19,786 bases of DNA from Pedosphaera sp. (GTDB lineage Bacteria > Verrucomicrobiota > Verrucomicrobiia > Limisphaerales > SXTU01): the NCBI GenBank assembly GCA_009695395.1, contig SIBB01000018.1:1-19786 (forward strand), in the 5' to 3' direction. The notes under the pieces are model-generated. The model was not told the origin of the DNA, did no database searches, and saw only the letters and a program-made list of their open reading frames with translations. Shown one piece after another: positions 13,736 through 19,786 of this stretch. The stretch's first letter is position 1, and every line of letters starts with the position of its first letter. A program made the position numbers and the translations under genes.

Positions 13736-16114
13736 TCACTTCTTGCCGGACTTGGACGGCGTCTTGGCAGCGGGCTTGGTTTCCGGCTTCGCTTCGGCGA
13801 GCTGCTGGCGGGTGGGGTCAATCCGGAGCGCGCCGCCGCTGGCGAAGGACTGCGTGATTTGCTGGCCGTTGACCTTCATGTTCATTGCCACGAAGACGGT
13901 GCGGTGCATGCCCTTCACCGCGTTGGTGGCGGTGACAATGTCGAAGACAATTTCCTTGTCGTCCTTCGTGATGGACTTGGCCTCGGCGGTAACACCGGAA
14001 GGCAGCCCCATGAGCTTGACCTCCGCGCGGCCCTCGAAGGCCGTCTTCTGGTCAAGCGCGCAGATATACTTCACCGGCGTGCCGACGATGGTGTTGGTCT
14101 GCGCCAGCTTGCCGCTCACGAAGGCGGGCGCGACCTCGAGGTCGGTGAGCTGCGAGGAGGCGTAAGCCGTGCCGCCGCCGATGGTGGCCGAGGCTAGGAA
14201 GGCAATCTTCCAGCCCTTCGTGGCGGCGTTGCCATTGGCGTTGAGGCTATAGACGGCCGACTTCTCACCCTTCGGGATGGTGATGTCCGAGGTGCTGCCG
14301 GTGCCGGGCGGGTTGTAGAGGTTGATGACCTTGATGGGTTCGTCGAAGCCTTCCTTGCGCTCGACGAGAATCGTCACGTCGAGCGAACCGCTCTGGACGA
14401 GGGGAGCCTTGAGCGGCTGCACGCTGATTTTGAAGGGCAGCTCATCCACGACGGCGACGGCAATCTTGTCCGTCCACGTTTGATAATAGATGCCGTCGTT
14501 GCCGTTCTGCACGAGGTCGTAGTTTTGCCAGACGCCGCCCTTGGCCGGGGTCTTCGCGTCGGCAGTGGTGCGCACGGCGAGGTCCGCGAGTTTGCCCGTG
14601 ATGGGCGCGTCGGCGCGAGCCTCGAACACCACTGGCCAAGTCGTCTGGTCACGGGGAACCGGGGTGGCTTGCATCGTGATGCCGGAGGGGAAGTTCTCCA
14701 TCAGGAACTCAAGGTCACCGGAGTCGCCCGGCAGGTCCGTGCGGCGGACGGATTGCAGCGAGGCGAAGCGGTTGCCGCGCGCGACGACAATGGACTTGCG
14801 GGTCTGCGTGTCGTAACGGCCCGTATCCGCGATGTAAGTGCTGATTTCAGGCACCACCCCCGTCAGTTCGACGCGGTAGGTGCAGTCCGGCCCGCCGTTG
14901 CCGAGGTGGTCGGTGATTTTGATGGTGAACTCGCCGTCCTTCGGGAAGGTGAAGCGCACCTTGCTGTCCGCGCCGCCGCTGTCGTCGTTGCTGGTGAGCG
15001 TCTTGCCGTCGGCGTCGCAGACGGCGAGCACGGTGTCGAGCTGCGAGCGGATGCGGCGGGCATACACGTTGATGTCGAAGGTCTGGCCCTTCTTGGCGTT
15101 GAAGCGGAACCAGTCCACGTCGCCCTTCTTGCCGATGATGCCGTTGAAGGCGAGCGGGAGTTCACCGGGCGCGACGGACACCTGCTTCACGTCGTCGTTC
15201 GGTTCCTTCTCCAGCACGTTGGCGAAGGGCGAGATGCGGACCGTGTTGAAGCTCGGCGCGATAAGTCCCTTGCGTTCAGCGAACACGCCGAACTTGAACT
15301 TGCCCAACTGTGGTAGGCTGAAAGTCTGCGCGATGTCGCCGGACGCGTCGCCGATGAACTTCACTTCGAGCGACTCGCCAGCCTTGCCGCCGGGCGGAAA
15401 CACCGCGCTGGGCCGCGGGAAACTGCCGATGTGGACGCGGTAGGGATTGCCCGCGCCGCCGTAGCTCGTCTCGCGAACCTCGATGAGATACTCGCCGTCC
15501 GCCGGGGCGACGATGGTGGCGTAGGCGTCCTGGATAAAGAGTGCGGTGTCGTCGGCCTTCGCGAGCACCTTGCCGCTCTTGGTGAGGATGGCGACGTAGG
15601 GGTCAAACATTGTGCGACCGAGGCGCATGCCCTCGACCTCGACCGCGATGGGGTCCCCCTTCTTGGCGGTGACGAGGTAGTAGTCCACATCCTCGTTGGT
15701 CATGGTGCCGAGCACGGTCGAGTTCATCGCGACAGCTTGGGCCTTGTCAGAGGTAGTGTTCGGTTCCTTTTCATCTACCTGCGCATAGGCACCGACGACG
15801 AAGGTGCGCAGGTCGGAGACGCCGGTCTTGGTGCGGATGCGAATCTTGTGCTCGCCGAGCGGGCAGTCCGCCTCAATCTTCACGCGCGCCAGCACGAAGC
15901 CATCCTTCACCTCTTTCAGCTCCAGCACCTTCACGCCCGGCTCGTAGAAGAGGACTTCCTCGGCGTCGGCGAGGCGGGAGCCGTTGAACTTCAACTCAAC
16001 CTCGGTGCCGCGTTGCACCCCGTTGGGCGTGGTGTTTTGCAGCGTGGGAGCGACGGCCCCGGCGGCGAGCGCGGAGGCGGCGAAGAGGGCGAGGGCGAAG
16101 GTGCGGGTGTTCAT
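13736..16114 (-). CDS. Secreted protein with two PPC domains and Ig-like domains
   Basis: A 792-residue exported beta-rich protein. Sec signal at residues 1-21. Residues 22-108 look like an IPT/TIG or Ig-like domain (TLQNTTPNGVQRGTEVELKF). Two bacterial pre-peptidase C-terminal (PPC) domains follow. The first is at about 116-230 (EKEPNTTSDKAQAV, DVDYYLVTAKKGD, GEYLIEVRE). The second is at about 302-417 (EKEPNDDVKQ, GDVDWFRFNAKKGQTFDINV, SQLDTVLAVCDADGK, GEFTIKITD). More Ig-like material fills 420-760, and the tail is Lys/Pro-rich (KPETKPAAKTPSKSGKK). There is no protease or other catalytic domain, so PPC here probably serves binding or surface attachment rather than propeptide function. It sits between DUF1501 and DUF1549/DUF1553 genes in the same transcription unit, which suggests a structural or substrate-binding partner. 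No Shine-Dalgarno; a heptamer repeat lies just upstream. Confidence 0.9.
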   Translation of the reverse strand: MNTRTFALALFAASALAAGAVAPTLQNTTPNGVQRGTEVELKFNGSRLADAEEVLFYEPGVKVLELKEVKDGFVLARVKIEADCPLGEHKIRIRTKTGVSDLRTFVVGAYAQVDEKEPNTTSDKAQAVAMNSTVLGTMTNEDVDYYLVTAKKGDPIAVEVEGMRLGRTMFDPYVAILTKSGKVLAKADDTALFIQDAYATIVAPADGEYLIEVRETSYGGAGNPYRVHIGSFPRPSAVFPPGGKAGESLEVKFIGDASGDIAQTFSLPQLGKFKFGVFAERKGLIAPSFNTVRISPFANVLEKEPNDDVKQVSVAPGELPLAFNGIIGKKGDVDWFRFNAKKGQTFDINVYARRIRSQLDTVLAVCDADGKTLTSNDDSGGADSKVRFTFPKDGEFTIKITDHLGNGGPDCTYRVELTGVVPEISTYIADTGRYDTQTRKSIVVARGNRFASLQSVRRTDLPGDSGDLEFLMENFPSGITMQATPVPRDQTTWPVVFEARADAPITGKLADLAVRTTADAKTPAKGGVWQNYDLVQNGNDGIYYQTWTDKIAVAVVDELPFKISVQPLKAPLVQSGSLDVTILVERKEGFDEPIKVINLYNPPGTGSTSDITIPKGEKSAVYSLNANGNAATKGWKIAFLASATIGGGTAYASSQLTDLEVAPAFVSGKLAQTNTIVGTPVKYICALDQKTAFEGRAEVKLMGLPSGVTAEAKSITKDDKEIVFDIVTATNAVKGMHRTVFVAMNMKVNGQQITQSFASGGALRIDPTRQQLAEAKPETKPAAKTPSKSGKK

Positions 16115-16119
16115 GGAAA

Positions 16120-16147
16120 GTTCAGTAATCAGTGTTCAGTAGCCAGT
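16120..16147 (-). repeat. Degenerate heptamer tandem repeat before a start codon
   Basis: On the minus strand the units are ACTGGCT, ACTGAAC, ACTGATT, ACTGAAC, ending five bases before ATG 16114. A further decayed pair (ACTGACG, ACTGATT with one extra base) lies at about 16222-16237 on the other side of the hairpin at 16185-16218. Confidence 0.8.
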
Positions 16148-16184
16148 CGCTCGAAATCGGTCGGTCGTCTCTGTTTTAAGAACA

Positions 16185-16218
16185 ACGGGGCAATGCCGTG
16201 TGCCGGACATTGCCCCGT
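16185..16218 (-). terminator. Strong hairpin, possible weak terminator or attenuator inside the module
   Basis: ACGGGGCAATG (16185-16195) and CATTGCCCCGT (16208-16218) pair perfectly over 11 bp. Inside, CCG/CGG can pair further. On the minus strand the stem is followed by TGTTCTTA, a modest T-rich stretch, so partial termination after the DUF1501 gene is possible. It may instead be a repeat element or an mRNA stabiliser that protects the upstream DUF1501 message. Confidence 0.45.
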
Positions 16219-16254
16219 CGGTAATCAGTTCGTCAGTCGGAAACCCATGCGCGC

Positions 16255-17577
16255 TCAGGCGAGCAAGTCCTTCTGGACGTGACCGTCAAGGACGATGGCC
16301 TGCGGACGGCCACCGGGTGACATGAGGCGACGCTCCGGGTCAATGCCGATGAGGTTGTAAACCGTCGCCGAGTAATCGCTGACCGTGAGCGGGTCGTTCT
16401 CCGGTTCCGCGCCCTGGGCATCGGAGGATCCGTGGACATAGCCGCGCTTGACGCCGCCGCCCGCCATGACGATGGAGAAAACCTTGGGCCAGTGGTCACG
16501 ACCAGCGGTCTGGTTAATCTTGGGCGTGCGACCGAACTCGGAGGTCACGTAAACCAAGGTGTTGTCGAGCATGCCGCGCTCGTCGAGGTCGCGGATGAGG
16601 CGGGCGAAGGCCTGGTCGAAATTGGGCATCTGGTTCTCCATCGCACGCTTGATGTTGTCGTGATGATCCCAGCCGCCGTAGGTCATGGAGACGAAACGCA
16701 CGCCGGACTCCACGAGGCGGCGGGCGAGCAGCATCCGCTGGCCGGCGGTGTTGCGACCGTATTCGTCGCGGAGCTTGGTGGATTCCTTCTCGATGTCGAA
16801 CGCCTCACGGGCCTTCTCGGACGAAATGAGGCTGTAAGCGCGTTGATAGAAGGTGTCCATGCCGTCGAGCGCGTCGGTCTTCTCCAGCTTGGAGAAGTGC
16901 TCGTCCACCGTGGCGCGCATCGAGCGGCGGGTGGCGAAGCGCTTGTCATCAATGCCGCTGGGCAAGCTGAGGTCGCGCACCTTGAAGCCGGCGCTGGCCG
17001 GGTCGGAGCCGAGGCTGAACGGCGCGAACGCCGATCCGAGGTAGCCCGTGCCGCCATTCGCGGTCATGGAGGGAATCGCGACGTAGGGCGGAAGGTTATT
17101 GCGGGGTCCCAGTTCGTGGGAAACCACGGAGCCGAAGCTCGGATACTCCAGCGCGGGGCTGGGGCGGACGCCGGTCATCATGTTGTGCGTGCCGCGCTCG
17201 TGGGCGGCCTCGCCGTGGGTCATAGAGCGAACGACCGTGATTTTGTCGGCAATCTTCGCGGTCTCCTTCATCAACTCGGAGAAGTAAACGCCCTCGAGCT
17301 TGGTCTTGATGGTGCCCATCGGTCCGCGATACTCGATGGGGGCATACATCTTCGGGTCGAAGGACTCCTGATGCGCCATGCCGCCGGGCAGGTAGATGTT
17401 GATGACGTTCTTGGCCTTGCCTTCCTTGGAGGGCGTCGCCTCATAAGCCTGCGCCTTGAGCGCGTCGCCGAGCGTCAGCCCGAGCGTGCCCAGCGCACCG
17501 ACCTGCAGGAAGTTGCGGCGGGAGGTGTAGAAAGAGTGGTCAGCCGAGTTGCACCAAGTGGGTTTCTGATTGCTCAT
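16255..17577 (-). CDS. Tat-exported DUF1501 protein (alkaline phosphatase/sulfatase-like fold)
   Basis: A 440-residue protein of the DUF1501 family, placed by family knowledge in the alkaline-phosphatase/sulfatase superfamily. The signal is twin-arginine: SRRNFLQVG at 19-27, then the hydrophobic GALGTLGLTLGDAL, so it should be exported folded, possibly with bound metal. The core shows INIYLPGGMAHQESFDPK (about 59-76), where sulfatases hold a metal site, and the His pair GGWDHHDN. The C-terminal signature is SEFGRTPKINQTAGRDHWP followed by MAGGGVKRGYVHGSSD. No formylglycine-type C/S-x-P-x-R sulfatase motif is seen, so it is not a standard sulfatase, and the substrate is unknown. It starts 74 bp after tilS and leads the four-gene envelope module. 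No Shine-Dalgarno is present before ATG 17577; the upstream bases are AT-rich (ATTACTTTTAAC). Confidence 0.93.
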   Translation of the reverse strand: MSNQKPTWCNSADHSFYTSRRNFLQVGALGTLGLTLGDALKAQAYEATPSKEGKAKNVINIYLPGGMAHQESFDPKMYAPIEYRGPMGTIKTKLEGVYFSELMKETAKIADKITVVRSMTHGEAAHERGTHNMMTGVRPSPALEYPSFGSVVSHELGPRNNLPPYVAIPSMTANGGTGYLGSAFAPFSLGSDPASAGFKVRDLSLPSGIDDKRFATRRSMRATVDEHFSKLEKTDALDGMDTFYQRAYSLISSEKAREAFDIEKESTKLRDEYGRNTAGQRMLLARRLVESGVRFVSMTYGGWDHHDNIKRAMENQMPNFDQAFARLIRDLDERGMLDNTLVYVTSEFGRTPKINQTAGRDHWPKVFSIVMAGGGVKRGYVHGSSDAQGAEPENDPLTVSDYSATVYNLIGIDPERRLMSPGGRPQAIVLDGHVQKDLLA

Positions 17578-17651
17578 ATGTTAAAAGTAATTCGCGACGC
17601 AGGGGTTGACGGGAACGGCTGGGGGCACTATTCGACGGCAATCCGAAATTC

Positions 17652-19028
17652 CTAAAATAGTTTCCGCGCCCGGCTCCACCGCCACTCCAACTCCTTGCGC
17701 GTGGCCTCGGTGAGCTTGAACGGTTCGGCGATCCGCAGGCCCTCCACCCAGAACAAACGGCCATCCGCCGCCTCCGCCACGAGCAAGCTCCGACGGGCAG
17801 CCGCAGGAATCTTCGCGTTGGTGAAGAGGTCTTGCAGCTTTACTGGTCGCGTCATTCCGATTGGCTGGAAGCGGTCGCCAGGCCGCCAGTGCCGGAGCAG
17901 GACGCGGGGGCCGACTTGGTCCGCGTCGAAACGCTCGCGGTTCGGCGCCGCGCGAACTACGGAACGCGTGCCGCGCGCTTGGATTCGCCATGTCACCTCC
18001 ACCCCGGCGAAGGACTCGGTCCCGCGCGTGCCACGCACTTCCATTACTTGAGCCTCCACGTTCAGCGCGGCGGTCACTGAGCGCTCGAACGACACACTGC
18101 CGGACGCTGCATCACGCACCAGCCAGCCCTCCTGCCACGAGTGCTTCACGCCGGGCTGGAGCCGGAGCCGCTCCACGAGTTCGAAGTCAGCGGCGAGCTT
18201 CAGTCGCGTGAGCTCAAGACACACACACTGGCGCTGCACCGCGACGGGCAACCGCGCGAAGGCCACCCGCGACTTCCCTCGCATCCGGTTGAGTGCGACC
18301 TCCTGCACGAACTCTGCCTCGTCGCCGACGATTTCCATCGTGCGCAGAACCGTGCGCTCCACTCCCGGCTGGTAGCGCCTCCGCAGCAGCGGCAGCAGCT
18401 CGCGGCGGATGCGATTGCGCAGAATGTCCAGCGCCGCGTTCGAGGCGTCCTCGCGGAAACGAATCTTCTCCGCCCGCGCAAACTCCAGCAGCCCCGCCTT
18501 CGGTTGGTCGAGCAGCGGACGAATGAGCAACACCGACTTGTCCGCCGGTGAAGGTCCCCGCCATTTCATCCCCGCCAAGCCGCCCCCGGCCCCGCGCAGC
18601 AGGCGCAGGAAGAACAGCTCCACTTGGTCATCCGCGTGATGCGCCAGCGCGACGGTGTCCAGCATCAACCGCTTCGCCGTCCGCGCGAGAAACTCATGGC
18701 GCAACTCGCGCGCGGCCATCTCCACCGACCAGCCGCGTGCCTCGGCCAACGCCTTCACGTCCCCGCCTTCCACCACGCATTCCAATCCCAACCCCCGCGC
18801 CACTCGCGCCACGAACCGCGCATCCCCATCGCTGGCCGCACCGCGCAGGCGATGGTTGAAGTGCGCCACCACCAGCCGTCCGCCTCGCTCCGACGCGAGC
18901 GTGTGCAGCACGCGCAGCAAGACCATCGAGTCAACGCCGCCCGACACCGCTACCAGCACACCCGCGCCCGCCGGGAGCAACGCGTGCTGGCGGAAGCTGG
19001 CGTCCACTTGGGCGATGAAGGTCTGCAC
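17652..19028 (-). CDS. tilS: tRNA(Ile)-lysidine synthase TilS
   Basis: Cytoplasmic enzyme that uses ATP to attach lysine to C34 of the CAU-anticodon tRNA-Ile, so that AUA is read as Ile and not Met; normally essential. The PP-loop SGGVDSM (residues 29-35) is near the N-terminus, followed by VAHFNHRLRG, ALAHHADDQVELFFLRLLRG and DASNAALDILRNRIRRELLP, all conserved family segments. The C-terminal TilS domain has LRHWRPGDRFQPIGM, VKLQDLFTNAKIP and WVEGLRIAEPFKL. The length of 458 residues is typical. The start is GTG 19028: an in-frame stop four codons upstream excludes any extension. No Shine-Dalgarno. The next gene downstream starts 74 bp after the stop, so tilS may share a transcript with the envelope module without being functionally linked. 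Confidence 0.95.
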   Translation of the reverse strand: MQTFIAQVDASFRQHALLPAGAGVLVAVSGGVDSMVLLRVLHTLASERGGRLVVAHFNHRLRGAASDGDARFVARVARGLGLECVVEGGDVKALAEARGWSVEMAARELRHEFLARTAKRLMLDTVALAHHADDQVELFFLRLLRGAGGGLAGMKWRGPSPADKSVLLIRPLLDQPKAGLLEFARAEKIRFREDASNAALDILRNRIRRELLPLLRRRYQPGVERTVLRTMEIVGDEAEFVQEVALNRMRGKSRVAFARLPVAVQRQCVCLELTRLKLAADFELVERLRLQPGVKHSWQEGWLVRDAASGSVSFERSVTAALNVEAQVMEVRGTRGTESFAGVEVTWRIQARGTRSVVRAAPNRERFDADQVGPRVLLRHWRPGDRFQPIGMTRPVKLQDLFTNAKIPAAARRSLLVAEAADGRLFWVEGLRIAEPFKLTEATRKELEWRWSRARKLF

Positions 19029-19249
19029 GCCACGATGCTAAGGCGGAAGCGAGGTTTCACAAGTGTTTGCCGGACGGCAGCTCGGCAATACTTCTCGTTG
19101 ACCGAGGCGTGGCGGCCTTGGTTTTCAGCCATCAAACACGCGAACCCAACTCACGGTTCACTACTTGTTTGGAGACGAAAATTGCATCAACAATATCAAC
19201 ATCGATAACAGTGTGAAGAAAGCAGCAGCCCAGACCGTTCATAGTGGCC
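19029..19249. promoter_or_regulatory. Divergent intergenic region between tilS and the right-end gene
   Basis: This 221-bp gap must hold promoters for tilS (minus) and the right-end gene (plus). The part at about 19160-19215 is AT-richer, with TTGCAT near 19182 and GATAAC near 19203 at 16-bp spacing as a weak promoter candidate for the plus-strand gene. Neither box is close to consensus. No hairpin or conserved RNA stands out. Confidence 0.3.
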
Positions 19250-19786
19250 ATGCGTTCCATACAACCAGCATCCCGTCGCGGCCTCCTCACCTGCGGCCTC
19301 GTGCTCGCCCTGCTCGGCATCACGCCGTGGGCGCTCGTCGCGGCCGAGGCCCCAGCGCCGGCGCTGATCGACCAGAAGGACAAGTCTGGCTATGGCAAGT
19401 TCGTCTCCTTCAAGGACGGCACGCTGACGCTCAAGGGCAATTACAGCGGCTTGGTATGGCATGAAATCGCCGGGAAAACGCCGGTCGTTCACTGGGACAA
19501 CGCCGCCAACGAGTATAAGCCGTCGGGCACCGCCGAAATCTTGGCCAAGGTGGACGCTGGAACGTGGATCATCGTGGGCGCGAACCGGGCGCTCATCCGC
19601 GTCGGGGCAAGAAAGGGACATACCACCGGCACCTTCGTGTCGTTCAAGAATGACCGGCTGCTGCTGCTCTCCTCCAACCTGGGCGGAAGTTACGTCAAGA
19701 AATACGGCAACCAGGTTCACTTCAGCAAATTCGCCGCCGACGTCCCCGTTTACGAAAGCCTCGATGGCGGCGACTACCAGTTGGTC
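19250..19786 (+). CDS. Exported protein with duplicated domain, C-terminus outside window
   Basis: The frame is open from ATG 19250 to the last base (179 codons seen, no stop), so the gene is truncated only by the window. The N-terminus carries a signal: SRRGLLTCG at 8-16, followed by a hydrophobic stretch to about residue 31 and the site VAAEA. It could be a Tat signal (twin Arg at 9-10) or Sec. Two related segments follow, each beginning with G-FVSFK: GKFVSFKDGTLTLKGNY from residue 49 and GTFVSFKNDRLLLLSSN from 127. The repeat period is about 78 residues, which indicates a duplicated beta-rich domain. I do not recognise the family. There is no Shine-Dalgarno. It reads away from tilS and may head an operon beyond the window. 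Confidence 0.8.
   Translation, partial: MRSIQPASRRGLLTCGLVLALLGITPWALVAAEAPAPALIDQKDKSGYGKFVSFKDGTLTLKGNYSGLVWHEIAGKTPVVHWDNAANEYKPSGTAEILAKVDAGTWIIVGANRALIRVGARKGHTTGTFVSFKNDRLLLLSSNLGGSYVKKYGNQVHFSKFAADVPVYESLDGGDYQLV

Noticed and set aside
16255..17577. DUF1501 protein considered as a formylglycine sulfatase
   Set aside because: No C/S-x-P-x-R activation motif is present and no sulfatase-maturating enzyme is nearby; the C-terminal signature fits DUF1501.
16432..17655. 407-codon plus-strand open frame opposite the DUF1501 gene
   Set aside because: Antisense shadow of a clear DUF1501 protein; no signal, domain or sensible start.
5405..19028. mnmA and tilS considered as a linked tRNA-modification cluster
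   Set aside because: They are 11 kb apart on opposite strands with unrelated genes between them; co-occurrence in the window is probably chance.

Overview
The window looks like a stretch of chromosome from a Verrucomicrobiota bacterium, most likely a soil or freshwater member of the Pedosphaera/Limisphaera side of the phylum. A planctomycete relative is the main alternative. The evidence is the company of genes: DUF1501, DUF1549/DUF1553 ('planctomycete cytochrome') and PPC-domain proteins, a Tat-exported Gfo/Idh/MocA oxidoreductase, and a stand-alone pseudopilin with the H-X9-DG motif. DNA is GC-rich, except for a short AT-rich patch near 1200-1340. I found no rRNA, tRNA, CRISPR array or phage gene.

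Left end (1-1768, accessory scar): a decayed IS3-family insertion sequence enters from outside the window. It carries a G-run frameshift, an in-frame stop and an apparent deletion that fused orfA to orfB. After it come an AT-rich patch, the last 41 codons of a sialate O-acetylesterase-like gene cut off from its body, and an intact small lipoprotein gene.

Middle (1779-9090, single genes in mixed orientation): a pseudopilin (-), a secreted haem-c/DUF1549/DUF1553 protein (+), the tRNA 2-thiouridylase gene mnmA (+), a secreted proline-rich protein with a PilP/GspC-like look (-), and a Tat-exported Gfo/Idh/MocA oxidoreductase (+) that ends in a strong intrinsic terminator.

Right part (9213-19028, all on the minus strand, gaps of 36-140 nt): in transcription order tilS, a Tat-exported DUF1501 protein, a secreted protein with two PPC domains, a secreted Ig-like/DUF1549/DUF1553 protein with two Cys-His haem-like motifs, and a secreted cytochrome c/WD40/coiled-coil protein. 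The last four make a coherent envelope module. Its parts are an alkaline-phosphatase-fold DUF1501 protein, a multi-domain beta protein, and two candidate redox proteins, all exported. The substrate is unknown, and this is the best candidate for an undescribed system here. On the plus strand at the far right, a signal-bearing protein with a duplicated domain begins and runs off the window.

Two signals cut across the genes. First, degenerate 7-bp tandem repeats lie immediately before two start codons of the module, and a related run lies inside the first DUF1553 gene, where it is translated. Second, none of the start codons I assigned has a recognisable Shine-Dalgarno sequence, so translation initiation here probably does not depend on one.
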